DNA of 64,000 nt from Chloroflexi bacterium bin20 (GTDB lineage: Bacteria > Chloroflexota > Anaerolineae > Aggregatilineales > Phototrophicaceae): contig MPMG01000001.1 of the NCBI GenBank assembly GCA_002238485.1, forward strand, positions 62,001-126,000, read 5' to 3'. Numbering within the stretch: the stretch's first letter is position 1; the number at the start of each line of letters is the position of its first letter. A program made the translations under genes and the position numbers. The notes beneath the pieces are model-generated. The model searched no databases. It had not been told where the DNA came from and saw only the letters and a list, made by a program, of their open reading frames with translations. Below, piece by piece: positions 54,057 to 63,374 of the stretch.

Positions 54057-55334
54057 ATGAAACGCATTTGTCTAGTTCTGGCAATACTCGTTTTGCTCGC
54101 GCCGGTGCTGGTGGCGGGCGCGCAAGAGCCAGTTACCCTAACGGTGCTGGTTGAGCAAGGAGGACTGTGGCTGCAAGAAGCCGCCGCTGCCCAATTCGAA
54201 GCGGAGACGGGCCACACCGTCGAGTTCGTCAATGTGCCTTATGGCAGCGTCTTCGACCGTTTGTCAGCCGAGATGGCGACTGGCGGCAGCGCCTTTGATG
54301 TCGCCACCATTGATGTCGTCTGGATGTCGCACTTCGCCCCCTTTGCCGAGTCGCTGGATGATCTCTTCACCGACGAGGTCATGGACGATTTGTTCGCCTC
54401 GCTGGTGGCTGACGCGCAGATAGACGGCGTATTCATCGGCATGCCCACCTGGGCGAACACCGAGATCATCTTCTACCGCAAAGACATGTGGGAAAACGCG
54501 GACGAAATGGCGGCTTTCGAAGCTGAATATGGCTATCCGCTTGCGCCGCCGGCCACCTGGCAAGAGTTCACCGACATGGCGCAATTCTTCACGCGGGACA
54601 ACGATGGCGATGGCGAGATCGACATGTATGGCACCGATGTCAAAGGTGGCGTGGCCGACTTTGAATGGATGATCGCCGTGCTGCAGGCTGGCTCGCCCGG
54701 CGTGGTGCTGGATGCCGAAAACAACATCATCATCGACAACGATGAGCATGTGGCGGGCTTGGAATATTACATCAGCCACCACTGCGACATGAATGTAGCG
54801 CCGCCCAATGTCAACGAGATCGACTGGGGTGTGGCCGAGAATCTCTTCTACCAGAGCCAGACCGCCATGTTCCGCTTTTGGGGACACGCCTATCGCCTGA
54901 CTCGCGGCGACTCGCCAATTGCCGATCTGGTTGGCGCTGCGCCCATGATCGCTGGTCCGGGCGGCATCGGCGCGATACCCGGTCCCTGGTTCAATATCGT
55001 GCCCAAGACCTCGCAGAACAAAGAGGTGGCTTTGCAGTTGGTTCAGTATTTGTATGACCACAACGCCATGGGCATCGAAGCGCCGCTGGGCTTGGCTGCG
55101 CGAAAGTCGGCTTATGCGCAGTATGCCGATGTCGAAGGCTTCGAGAACCTGAATCCGCTGCTTGAGACGCTGGACAGCCCGCAGACCATCGGCCGTCCCG
55201 CCGTCGCCGACTGGCAGCAGATCGCCGATGAGATCTTGGGGCCGATCGGCTCAGACGCCTTGACCTGCGAGCACGATGTCGCCGAGCTGCTGGCTTGGGG
55301 ACGCGCCGAGTTGGAAGCGATGGGCTACGAGTAG
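54057..55334 (+). CDS. Sugar ABC transporter substrate-binding protein
   Basis: A 425-residue exported binding protein. The signal peptide is MKRICLVLAILVLLAPVLVAGA, followed by mature QEPVTLTVLVEQGG. The family-1 solute-binding fold shows FDVATIDVVWMSHFAPFAESLDDLF, GMPTWANTEIIFYRKD and GAIPGPWFNIVPKTSQNKEVALQLVQYLY. Two permease genes follow. Ligand unknown; GH172 genes flank the operon. The ATG follows AAAGGCAGG. Confidence 0.92.
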   Translation: MKRICLVLAILVLLAPVLVAGAQEPVTLTVLVEQGGLWLQEAAAAQFEAETGHTVEFVNVPYGSVFDRLSAEMATGGSAFDVATIDVVWMSHFAPFAESLDDLFTDEVMDDLFASLVADAQIDGVFIGMPTWANTEIIFYRKDMWENADEMAAFEAEYGYPLAPPATWQEFTDMAQFFTRDNDGDGEIDMYGTDVKGGVADFEWMIAVLQAGSPGVVLDAENNIIIDNDEHVAGLEYYISHHCDMNVAPPNVNEIDWGVAENLFYQSQTAMFRFWGHAYRLTRGDSPIADLVGAAPMIAGPGGIGAIPGPWFNIVPKTSQNKEVALQLVQYLYDHNAMGIEAPLGLAARKSAYAQYADVEGFENLNPLLETLDSPQTIGRPAVADWQQIADEILGPIGSDALTCEHDVAELLAWGRAELEAMGYE

Positions 55335-55369
55335 ACGCGCTTGGGCGCAAACAATGAGTGGGTCTGCCC

Positions 55370-56263
55370 ATGATCAAGCTGACAGACAGACGTTTTGTGC
55401 TGCTGCTGCTGGCGCCGGCCGGCTGCTTTCTCGTCATCTTTGTGGCATACCCGCTCCTTTTGCTGCTGCGCAACAGCTTTTACGAGGTCAGCCTCTACGC
55501 CTTGAATGATGGCGTCTATGTCGGCTGGGACAATTTTGTCAAGGCGCTTAGCTCGCCCCGCGTGCGCGAGTCGGCTGGGCGGACGTTGAATTACACATTG
55601 ATCGCCTTGAGCGCCGAGTTTGTGCTGGGCTTTGGCGCGGCGCTGCTTTTCAACGCGCTGGGCAAACGTTCCGAGATTCTGCGCACCATTTTCGCGTTTC
55701 CGCTGATGATCCCGCCCATCGTAGCCGGCTTGCTGTGGCGCTTTATGTTGATCGACAATATCGGCATCGTCAATCACATCCTGGAGACGCTGGGCATCAT
55801 CGGCGACGCCAGTGACATCAGTTGGCTGGGTGACCGCGATCTGGTGCTTTTTTCTGTGGCCTTGCCCAATATCTGGCTGACGACTTCTTTTGTGGCGCTG
55901 GTGCTTTATACTGGTTTGCAGAATATCCCCGCCGAATTGATCGAGGCCGCAAAGATTGATGGCGCAAATAACTGGCAGCGCTTCCACCGCGTGACTGTGC
56001 CCCTGCTGCGTCCGGTAATCGCTGTCGTGCTGATTCTGCGGGGCATTGATGCCGCCCGCGCTTTTGACATGATCTGGATTCAAACCGAAGGCGGTCCGCG
56101 CTTTGCTTCCGAGATCCTCAGCATTCATATTTACCGCGCTATGATTCGTTATGGCAATGTGGGCGAGGCTTCTGCGATCGCCACACTTTTCATGCTGGGC
56201 ATGGTCTTGGCGAGCGCCTTGGCATTCTATGTCATCTGGGGCAGGGGGAGTTCACAATCATGA
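55370..56263 (+). CDS. Sugar ABC transporter permease (MalF-like)
   Basis: A 297-residue permease with six membrane segments. The start MIKLTDRRFVLLLLAPAGCFLVIFVAYPL is typical of CUT1 permeases. The EAA loop is LIEAAKIDGANNWQRFHRVTVPLLRPV. The ATG at 55370 is chosen over GTG at 55358. It ends with a 4-base overlap onto the second permease, and the ATPase is not encoded here; CUT1 systems commonly share a MsmX-like ATPase. Confidence 0.92.
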   Translation: MIKLTDRRFVLLLLAPAGCFLVIFVAYPLLLLLRNSFYEVSLYALNDGVYVGWDNFVKALSSPRVRESAGRTLNYTLIALSAEFVLGFGAALLFNALGKRSEILRTIFAFPLMIPPIVAGLLWRFMLIDNIGIVNHILETLGIIGDASDISWLGDRDLVLFSVALPNIWLTTSFVALVLYTGLQNIPAELIEAAKIDGANNWQRFHRVTVPLLRPVIAVVLILRGIDAARAFDMIWIQTEGGPRFASEILSIHIYRAMIRYGNVGEASAIATLFMLGMVLASALAFYVIWGRGSSQS

Positions 56264-57087
56264 AAAGCTCCCTTGCCTCGCGGACGCTGCTGACGCTGCT
56301 GGTGGCGCTGATTGTGCTGGTCTATGGCTTTCCCTATGCTTTCCTGGTTTCGACCTCGTTGAAGTCGCCGCAGGATGCGCTGGCTATCCCGCCGACCTTG
56401 CTGCCGCAGCAGCTTAGCCTGGAGAATTATGCCAACATCGGCGAGCACCCGACTGTGCAGCGATCATTCGGCAACAGCGCCATCATTGCGCTGCTGAGCA
56501 CGGTGATTACCATTGCGCTGGCTGTGCCGGCCGCCTATGCCGTGGCCCGTTATGGCGCCTGGGCGGGCAAAGCCTTCCTGTTCGTCGTGCTGATAACGCG
56601 TTTGATCCCGCCAGTCGCCGTGGGCATTCCCCTCTTCGTCATCATGCGCGCGCTGGGCCTGATCGACACGCATCTGGGTGTGGCGCTGGCGCATTCCACC
56701 ATTAGCGTGCCCTTGGGCATCTGGCTGCTGGCCAGCTTTATGGAAAGCATCCCGCGCGAATTGGAAGAGGCGGCGCGCGTCGATGGCTGTTCGCGTTTTG
56801 GCGCGCTCTTGCGCATCATCATTCCGGTGGCCTCCGGTGGCATCGCAGTTACGGCTATCTTCGTCTTTCTGGCCTCTTGGAACGAGTTTCTGTTTTCGCT
56901 GCTGCTGTCGTCAACCGGCGTCAAGACTGCGCCTATCGCCATTGCCGAATTCAAAACACAGTACAGCATCCAATGGGGCACGATGACCTCGCTGGCGGTA
57001 TTATTCTCGTTTCCTGTTATCATCTTTTCGCTGTTGATGCAAAAGCGCATCATCGCTGGCTTGACCGTGGGCGCTGTCAAGGGATAG
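56260..57087 (+). CDS. Sugar ABC transporter permease (MalG-like)
   Basis: A 275-residue permease with about six membrane segments. The EAA loop is LEEAARVDGCSRFGALLRIIIPVASGG. The start overlaps the preceding gene by 4 bases. It ends 37 bases before the second GH172 gene, which may be co-transcribed with it. Together with the preceding permease it forms the membrane channel. Confidence 0.92.
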   Translation: MKSSLASRTLLTLLVALIVLVYGFPYAFLVSTSLKSPQDALAIPPTLLPQQLSLENYANIGEHPTVQRSFGNSAIIALLSTVITIALAVPAAYAVARYGAWAGKAFLFVVLITRLIPPVAVGIPLFVIMRALGLIDTHLGVALAHSTISVPLGIWLLASFMESIPRELEEAARVDGCSRFGALLRIIIPVASGGIAVTAIFVFLASWNEFLFSLLLSSTGVKTAPIAIAEFKTQYSIQWGTMTSLAVLFSFPVIIFSLLMQKRIIAGLTVGAVKG

Positions 57088-57123
57088 GCGCGTGAGTTTA
57101 TTCTGCGAAGGAGAAGTTGGCAC

Positions 57124-58245
57124 ATGAATGTCTGGCAACCCAATAGTCCGCTGGGCGGCTTGCCCTTTATCAAGCGCGCCAGGTCGCTGCGTTCGTCCAG
57201 TTATGACACCAGCGGCGCCAACCGCGACTTCAAGGTGGTGCCACCCGGCGCAAGTCATGTCATGGCGGATATTGAAGGCTGCGGCGCCATCAAGCATATC
57301 TGGATGACCACGCGCTGCTATGCACCGCAATACATGCGCAAGCTGGTCATCGAGATGTACTGGGATGGCGAAGACAACCCCAGCGTGCGTGCGCCTTATG
57401 GAGACTTCTTCGGCATCGGGCACGCCACCGGCAAGCACTATGTCTCCTTGCCCGTCAGCATGACTTTCGGCGATAGGCGCGGACCAAAGGGACCCTTCTC
57501 TCCCGCTATGAATTGGTACTTCCCCATGCCCTTTGGGCAGCATGCACGCATACAAATCATCAACGAGAGCGAAGAGCCTATCCAAAATCTCTTCTATTAT
57601 GTCGACTACGAACTCTACGACGATGCACCGCCGGACGACCTGGGCTACTTTCACGCTTCTTACAACCAGGAGAATCCCACCCAAGCGGTGGCGCATCTTG
57701 GTGACGAGCCCAATCCCGCGCCCTGGGACCTGCCCGGCATCAACCTCGATGGCGCAGAGAATTATGTCATCCTCGACGCGGTCGGCACCGGGCATTTTGT
57801 GGGCTGCCTGTTGAATATCGACAATTTCAACGCCAGCAACCAGGTCTTCACTTGGCCCGGCGAAGGCGATGATATGTTCTTTGTCGATGGCGAGGCTTGG
57901 CCCCCCTCCTTGCATGGCACAGGCACAGAAGACTACTTCGGTTGCGCCTGGGGCTTCCCCAGTGGCGAATATGCTGGTCCCTATCACGGCATTTCGCTGG
58001 GCAGCGATGCGCAAGAGCACTTCGGCAAGTGGAGTCTGTATCGCTGGCATATCGAAGACCCTGTGCGCTTCACAAAGTCGCTGCGTTTCTCAATAGAGCA
58101 CGGGCACGCCAACGATCAGAGCAACGAGTATTCCAGCGTGGCTTATTGGTATCAACTGGAACCGCACAAGCCGCTGTCGCCTTTGCCGCCGGTCGAAGCG
58201 CGCCTGCCACGCCGCTGGCCCGAACACGGTCTGTGGGATCGCTAG
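57124..58245 (+). CDS. GH172 (DUF2961) glycosidase-like protein, short form
   Basis: A 373-residue paralogue of the GH172 protein at 52.3 kb. It keeps the motifs GCGAIKHIWMT, GEGDDMFFVDGE (E247) and SLHGTGTEDYFGCAWG (E269), but lacks the charged C-terminal helix of the other copy. No signal peptide is seen, so it is likely cytoplasmic and acts on imported oligosaccharides. It follows the permease genes on the same strand. The substrate is a furanoside by family analogy. Confidence 0.88.
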   Translation: MNVWQPNSPLGGLPFIKRARSLRSSSYDTSGANRDFKVVPPGASHVMADIEGCGAIKHIWMTTRCYAPQYMRKLVIEMYWDGEDNPSVRAPYGDFFGIGHATGKHYVSLPVSMTFGDRRGPKGPFSPAMNWYFPMPFGQHARIQIINESEEPIQNLFYYVDYELYDDAPPDDLGYFHASYNQENPTQAVAHLGDEPNPAPWDLPGINLDGAENYVILDAVGTGHFVGCLLNIDNFNASNQVFTWPGEGDDMFFVDGEAWPPSLHGTGTEDYFGCAWGFPSGEYAGPYHGISLGSDAQEHFGKWSLYRWHIEDPVRFTKSLRFSIEHGHANDQSNEYSSVAYWYQLEPHKPLSPLPPVEARLPRRWPEHGLWDR

Positions 58246-58275
58246 CTGCGTGCGCGCTGCGGGATTCGCGCGCTT

Positions 58276-59871
58276 TCAGGCGATGTCGTCCAGATCGATA
58301 GTGACGCCCACCAGATGCGCGGTATCTGGCGAGTCGCCGGCGTTGCTGTAATCGACCAAGAAGATGCCGCCGTCATCGCGCTGAATCCACGAAGAATAGC
58401 CGTGGTCGGGCCAAGGCTGCTGCGCAGGATGGTTGGCGTGAATCTGAATCATGCGCTCGCGCTGGTATTGATCGGGGAATGCCCCGCTGTCGGCTCGCCA
58501 TGACCAGGCATAGTCGTCCAGCGTGGCATTGCGCAGCCGGTAGGACACAGTCCGCCAATAGCTGCGGCCACTGGCGCTGAATTGCCCAAATTGCGTGCGC
58601 CGCAGCGGGTCGCCGCCGTGAAAGTCATTGGCAGGCAGGGACTCCCGAAAGACGCAGGCGTGCAGCGCAGTTTCGCCGTCGACTTCGATGCGCAGCCAGC
58701 CACGCTCGTGAACCAGGCGAATGGTTCTATATTGCGTCATATCGACGGCACGATAGTCAAAGTGCCGATTGCGGCGCAGGGCTATGTGGTCGGGCGCAAC
58801 CTGCAACAACTGCCCAAAGCGCGAAAGCGACATGAATGCGACTGGTTCGTCCCCCGCAGAGGCTTCTACGCGCAGCTCTGCTTCAAAGTCGACCAGGCTG
58901 AAAGTCGACTCGGGCGGCAGCAAGGTGTACCGGCATTCGTGTTCCAGGCGGTTGTGGATGACCAATGTGCCATGTTCCAGCGCCGCGGCATACTTGCGCC
59001 GTGGTCCGCCGATGGCGACAGCGCCAGCCTCAGCTTCCATATCGCCGACCCAGGCGTATGTGCCCAAGCCGCCGTTGACATGGCGACCGGTCACCAGCGT
59101 TCTGCCGTCTGCCAGCTCTTTGGCATAGGGGCGATGTAGGGCAAAGGGCAGCATCTGCGGCGTCGACCAGCTGTGTCCCTGATCATCGGAAAAGGCGACA
59201 AACGAGGGCAGCCCGCCGCTGTGATTCTCGCGCATGATGCAAGCCAGACGCCTGCCGCCATGCAGCCAGACGACCGCGCCTTCGCAAAAGCGATGATAGC
59301 CATCGTGAGCGATTGTCCCGCGCTTCGACCAGTTGCGTCCGCCATCGGCAGAAACCCACAAATCCTGCGCGAATTCCTGGCTGCTGCCGCGTAAGACATG
59401 CGCGGTTACACCGAGCGTCCCATCGGGCAAGTCGACTATGCGGTCGGGTTCGAAGCCGATGATCTGGCTATCGTGCGCATTCGACCAATTGTCTCCGTTG
59501 TCATGGCTCCAATAAAGCCAATTGCCCGGCGGCTGGTCTTCATGGAAGTGGCTGTGATCGTTGTGATCGATAATGACCACCAGTCGCCCGTCTTTCAATC
59601 GGCTCAGGCGCGGCGTCACCATGCGTTCCTGTCCCTTGCGGATGTCGGCTCGGTCGATTTCGCGATGCTTGAACCAGGTTTTGCCGCCATCATCGCTGGC
59701 CAAAATGACCAATATCTGATCTTCAAGCGACCAGTGCGCATCGACATCGCTGTACACAAGCAGATAGCGTCCGCTGGGCAAGGCGACGATGTCCGGATTC
59801 TTGGTGAAGCGGCCGGGACTGCGCCAGATATCGTAGACTTTGTGCGCTACAGAGCGCGTGTGCTTGAGCAT
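58276..59871 (-). CDS. Sialidase-like BNR-repeat protein
   Basis: A 531-residue protein with four Asp-box (BNR) motifs: SDDGGKTW, SHDNGDNW, SADGGRNW and SDDQGHSW, the six-bladed propeller pattern of exo-sialidases. The first half (about 1-260) carries these boxes. The second half (about 300-480) is a jelly-roll-like carbohydrate-binding region. No signal peptide is seen. The arginine triad of sialidases cannot be assigned by eye, so the substrate is not certain. The ATG at 59871 follows AAAGGA. It is divergent from the dehydrogenase gene. Confidence 0.78.
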   Translation of the reverse strand: MLKHTRSVAHKVYDIWRSPGRFTKNPDIVALPSGRYLLVYSDVDAHWSLEDQILVILASDDGGKTWFKHREIDRADIRKGQERMVTPRLSRLKDGRLVVIIDHNDHSHFHEDQPPGNWLYWSHDNGDNWSNAHDSQIIGFEPDRIVDLPDGTLGVTAHVLRGSSQEFAQDLWVSADGGRNWSKRGTIAHDGYHRFCEGAVVWLHGGRRLACIMRENHSGGLPSFVAFSDDQGHSWSTPQMLPFALHRPYAKELADGRTLVTGRHVNGGLGTYAWVGDMEAEAGAVAIGGPRRKYAAALEHGTLVIHNRLEHECRYTLLPPESTFSLVDFEAELRVEASAGDEPVAFMSLSRFGQLLQVAPDHIALRRNRHFDYRAVDMTQYRTIRLVHERGWLRIEVDGETALHACVFRESLPANDFHGGDPLRRTQFGQFSASGRSYWRTVSYRLRNATLDDYAWSWRADSGAFPDQYQRERMIQIHANHPAQQPWPDHGYSSWIQRDDGGIFLVDYSNAGDSPDTAHLVGVTIDLDDIA

Positions 59872-59930
59872 GGATGATCCTTTCACAGTCGCCGATACGC
59901 GACGGCTGGCACGCCACCGTCTCGCCTATT

Positions 59931-59959
59931 TTGACACAGGCTCCGTTGCCGTCTACAAT
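59931..59959 (+). promoter_or_regulatory. Near-consensus promoter of the dehydrogenase gene
   Basis: TTGACA (59931-59936), exactly 17 bases, then TACAAT (59954-59959). This is the closest match to consensus in the window. It lies 86 bases before the start at 60045, leaving a structured leader. Confidence 0.65.
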
Positions 59960-59966
59960 TCTGCTC

Positions 59967-60020
59967 ATGAAGAGCGAGACAAAGGACCCGCATAGCACGG
60001 GTCTTGGCAGCATCGCATAG
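59967..60020 (+). promoter_or_regulatory. Leader uORF with internal hairpin
   Basis: Directly after the promoter a 17-codon frame begins at ATG 59967 and ends TAG 60018-60020. Inside it, GACCCG (59985-59990) and CGGGTC (59998-60003) form a 6-bp stem with a 7-base loop. The dehydrogenase ribosome site GGAGG follows 12 bases later. An attenuation-like leader is possible. Confidence 0.4.
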
Positions 60021-60044
60021 TAGCATAATCGTGGAGGAAATCAC

Positions 60045-61013
60045 TTGAAGGCGCTGAGCGACTGCACGATTCTGGTGACACCAAGTTCCTTTGGCAGGCA
60101 CGACCCGCGCCTCCTCAGCTTGCTGGCGGAATCGGCCGGCGAGGTTATCAGCAACGAGCGTGGCAGACCGTTGACCTCGGACGAATTGCGCGACATCTTG
60201 CCGGGCTGTGATGGTTACATCGCGGGACAGGATCACATTGATGCGCGCGCATTGGAGCAAGCCGATCGACTGCGAGTCATCGCGCGATATGGCGTAGGCG
60301 TCGATCGCGTGGATCTGGGGGCGGCACAATCGCGCGGGATCATCGTCACCAATACGCCGGGCGCAAATGCAGACGCGGTTGCCGAGCTGTCGATCGGGCT
60401 GATGTTGGCTCTGGCGCGGCAGATCCCCCATGCCAACCAGCGCACGCGGAGCGGAGAGTGGCCACGGCTTTCTGGCCTGTCGCTGGCCGGCAGTGTCGTC
60501 GGCTTGCTGGGCATGGGCGCGATCGGGCAGTCGGTTGCGCGGCGTCTGCGCGGTTTTACTTGCATTTTGCAGGCGCACGATCCATTTGTATCCAGCGACC
60601 AGGCAGAACAGTTGGGCGTGCAGATGGTCGAGCTGGATACCCTAGTCGCGAATTCAGATTTTTTGTCGCTGCACTTGCCGACGACGCCAGAAACGCTTGG
60701 GCTGGTGGACGCGGACTTCCTGGCGCGCATGAAGCGAGGCGCCTACTTGATCAACACGGCGCGAGGCGAATTGGTCGACGAGACTGCTTTGCACCAGGCG
60801 CTGCAGAGCGGACAACTGCGTGGCGCGGCGCTGGATGCCTTCCGCCAAGAGCCGCCAGATGCCGATAATCCGCTCTTCGGCTTGCCGCAGGTGATCGTCA
60901 CGCCGCACATGGGCGCGCATACGGCGGGCGCGGTCAACGCCATGGGCTGGGGCGCGCTGAGTGATTGCTTGGCTGTACTGAGCGGAAAACCCCCTAAACA
61001 CCGGGTTGTATAA
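60045..61013 (+). CDS. D-isomer-specific 2-hydroxyacid dehydrogenase (SerA-like)
   Basis: A 322-residue NAD-dependent dehydrogenase. It has the Rossmann loop GLLGMGAIGQSVARRL, the active-site arginine in NTARGELVDE, the glutamate in RQEPPDADNPLF, and the histidine in TPHMGAHTAGAV. It resembles phosphoglycerate or hydroxyacid dehydrogenases without the ACT domain. The TTG start follows GGAGG. Neighbours suggest a sugar-acid substrate. Possible route: oxidation of a sugar-derived acid released by the glycosidases. Confidence 0.92.
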   Translation: MKALSDCTILVTPSSFGRHDPRLLSLLAESAGEVISNERGRPLTSDELRDILPGCDGYIAGQDHIDARALEQADRLRVIARYGVGVDRVDLGAAQSRGIIVTNTPGANADAVAELSIGLMLALARQIPHANQRTRSGEWPRLSGLSLAGSVVGLLGMGAIGQSVARRLRGFTCILQAHDPFVSSDQAEQLGVQMVELDTLVANSDFLSLHLPTTPETLGLVDADFLARMKRGAYLINTARGELVDETALHQALQSGQLRGAALDAFRQEPPDADNPLFGLPQVIVTPHMGAHTAGAVNAMGWGALSDCLAVLSGKPPKHRVV

Positions 61014-61358
61014 GTAAGTCCCTATAAGCACCGCGCAACTTTTCCTTATAGACACAAAAGATCGTCGCCACATAGGTTGATGTAGGCGCGCGCCATTGAC
61101 TCAGCCATTGCGACAGATCGCAGGAAATGCGGGACTGTAACCGCGTCGCCTCTACATCCGCATCCGCTTATGGCTGTTTGTGCCTTGCGGTCGGAAAGCT
61201 AGCGACTGAATTTGTGTTACTGCCATTATCTCATCTGGCGAATGCAATTATTTACGCTGCCCATAGCAGTCGTTCTTTTTGCGCAAATTTGTTGCGCTGC
61301 GACAATCCGCAAGTTACTATTCCCCGAAACCCAACCAAGGTTCCTAAAGGGAGCGCTA
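61014..61358. other. Intergenic region upstream of the GH127 gene
   Basis: About 345 bases. The frame continuing upstream of the GH127 start to 61212 shows no conserved sequence. It contains the palindrome at 61281-61297 and CTATAAG..CTTATAG at about 61022-61051. No clear gene is present. Confidence 0.5.
61281..61297. promoter_or_regulatory. Palindrome upstream of the GH127 gene, operator candidate
   Basis: GCGCAA-ATTTG-TTGCGC, a perfect 6-bp inverted repeat, 62 bases before the GTG start at 61359. The size suits a LacI/ROK-type repressor site. Confidence 0.45.
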
Positions 61359-63296
61359 GTGAACGAGAAACCTGCGCCGCTATCCGTGAGACAAGTGCGC
61401 ATCAGCCGTGGCTTTTGGGCAGAGCGGCAAACCGTCAACCGCGAGCGCACCATCCCAGCTATCTACAAACAATTGGAAGAGACGGGCCGGCTGAAAGCAT
61501 GGTCGCTGCAGCGCACGCACCCGATCCCGAAAGATCGGGGCACAGTCTACATGTTCTGGGACTCGGACACCGGCAAGTGGCTGGAGTCGGCCGCATACAG
61601 CCTGGCGACTCATCCCGATGGCGAGCTGCAGGGCCTGGCGGATGACTTGATCGATGCTGTGGCAGGCGCGCAGCAAGCCGATGGCTATCTCAATACCTAC
61701 TTTCCCGTCCTGGCTGCCGAAGCCAAATGGACGAACCTGCGCGATTGGCACGAGATGTACAATGCGGGCCACCTCATAGAAGCCGCGGTCGCCTATTCGC
61801 AGGCCACGGGCAAAGACAAGCTGCTGGGCGTATTGTCGCGCTTCGCCGATCATATCGACGCGACTTTTGGGCCTGAAGAAGGCAAGGCGAGCGGCTATCC
61901 TGGACACCCCGAGCTGGAGTTGGCGCTGGTCAAGCTGTATCGGCATTCCGGCGAGCGGCGTTACCTCGATCTGGCGAACTACTTCGTCAATGAGCGCGGA
62001 CAGTCACCGCATTATTTCGATGTTGAAGCGGCGGCGCGCGGTGAAAAACGCGAAGACTTTTGGGCGCAGACTTACCGCTATTGCCAGGCACACGCACCCG
62101 TGCGCGAACACACAGAAGCCACCGGACATGCTGTGCGCGCCTGCTATCTGTATGCGGGCATCGCCGATGTTGCGCTGGAGACGGGCGATGCCGAGTTGCT
62201 GGATGTTTCGCGGCGGCTATGGGACGACCTGACGCAGCACCAGATGTATGTGACCGGCGGGCTGGGGCCGGCACATTCCAACGAGGGCTTCACTTTCGCC
62301 TATGACATGCCCACCGAAACAGCTTACGCTGAGACATGCGCATCAATCGCGCTGGCATTTTGGGCGCAGCGCATGTTCCACCTCGATCCCGACAGCCGCT
62401 ACATTGATGTGATGGAGCGCGCTATCTACAACGGCAGTCTGGCCGGGCTGTCTCACGATGGCCTGTCCTTTTTCTATGCCAATCCGCTGGCATCCTATCC
62501 TCGCGTCAACCCTTACAGTCGCTGGAGCGGCATCACCACCGACGAGCACTATCGCCGCCAGCCCTGGTTTTTCTGCCCTTGCTGCCCGCCCAATATCTCC
62601 CGGCTCATCGCGGGCATTGGCGAGTATCTGTATTCGCAAATGGGAGACCGCGTCTATGCGCATGTGTATCAGGACAGCACAGCCAGCTTGCAAGTGGCGG
62701 GCGGAGCAGTGCAGTTGGAGCAGCGAACGGACTATCCCTGGTGCGGCGATATCGACTTCACAATCCGCTGCGATCAGCCGCAGGACTTTGAGCTGGCGCT
62801 GCGATTGCCCGATTGGTGCGCCGATTACAGCTTGTCGCTCAACGGCGCAGGTATAGGTGCGGACAGGCAGCAGGGCTATCTCGTGCTGGGGCGCAGTTGG
62901 TCGGATGGCGATCGCCTTTCGCTGCGCTTGTCCATGTCAGTAGAGCGCGTCTTGCCGCATCCGGCTATTCGCCAGGCGGCCGGACAGGTGGCATTGCAAC
63001 GCGGACCGCTGGTCTATTGTCTGGAAGAAGCCGACAATGGCGGGCGCCTCGCCAATGTATCTATTCCGTCCGATGCCGCGTTTAGCGCTAGTTTCGATGA
63101 CGACCTGCTGGGTGGCGCGACCGTCATTCAGGGCGGGGCGCTGCGCAGCGAAGCAAACGGAGACAGCCCGGCGCTGTATCGGTATCAGCGCGATGCAGAA
63201 CAGACGCCTGCCGAGTTTGCTTTCAAAGCCTTGCCCTATTATCTGTGGGCGAATCGCGAGCCGGGCGAAATGCGCGTGTGGATGCGCAGCAGCTGA
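61359..63296 (+). CDS. GH127-family glycosidase (beta-L-arabinofuranosidase-like)
   Basis: A 645-residue alpha/alpha-toroid enzyme. It has NAGHLIEAAVAYSQATGKDKLL, PTETAYAETCASIALAFW with E325 and C327, and FCPCCPPNISRLIAGIG with C408/C409, corresponding to the zinc-binding glutamate, cysteine and cysteine nucleophile of GH127. The start at GTG 61359 has AAAGGGAG; no signal peptide follows, so the enzyme is cytoplasmic. It lies next to GH172 and ABC importer genes. GH127 also includes other furanosidases, so the sugar is inferred. Confidence 0.92.
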   Translation: MNEKPAPLSVRQVRISRGFWAERQTVNRERTIPAIYKQLEETGRLKAWSLQRTHPIPKDRGTVYMFWDSDTGKWLESAAYSLATHPDGELQGLADDLIDAVAGAQQADGYLNTYFPVLAAEAKWTNLRDWHEMYNAGHLIEAAVAYSQATGKDKLLGVLSRFADHIDATFGPEEGKASGYPGHPELELALVKLYRHSGERRYLDLANYFVNERGQSPHYFDVEAAARGEKREDFWAQTYRYCQAHAPVREHTEATGHAVRACYLYAGIADVALETGDAELLDVSRRLWDDLTQHQMYVTGGLGPAHSNEGFTFAYDMPTETAYAETCASIALAFWAQRMFHLDPDSRYIDVMERAIYNGSLAGLSHDGLSFFYANPLASYPRVNPYSRWSGITTDEHYRRQPWFFCPCCPPNISRLIAGIGEYLYSQMGDRVYAHVYQDSTASLQVAGGAVQLEQRTDYPWCGDIDFTIRCDQPQDFELALRLPDWCADYSLSLNGAGIGADRQQGYLVLGRSWSDGDRLSLRLSMSVERVLPHPAIRQAAGQVALQRGPLVYCLEEADNGGRLANVSIPSDAAFSASFDDDLLGGATVIQGGALRSEANGDSPALYRYQRDAEQTPAEFAFKALPYYLWANREPGEMRVWMRSS

Positions 63297-63374
63297 ATGG
63301 CAATGCCCGAGCGACTGCAATAGCGACGTTCGGTTTCTTTTGTTGGCGAGAAGGACGATCGAAGGAGTAGCATA

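Noticed and set aside
61212-61358. N-terminal extension of the GH127 protein to 61212
   Set aside because: The added 49 residues are unlike the family, whereas GTG 61359 has AAAGGGAG directly before it.
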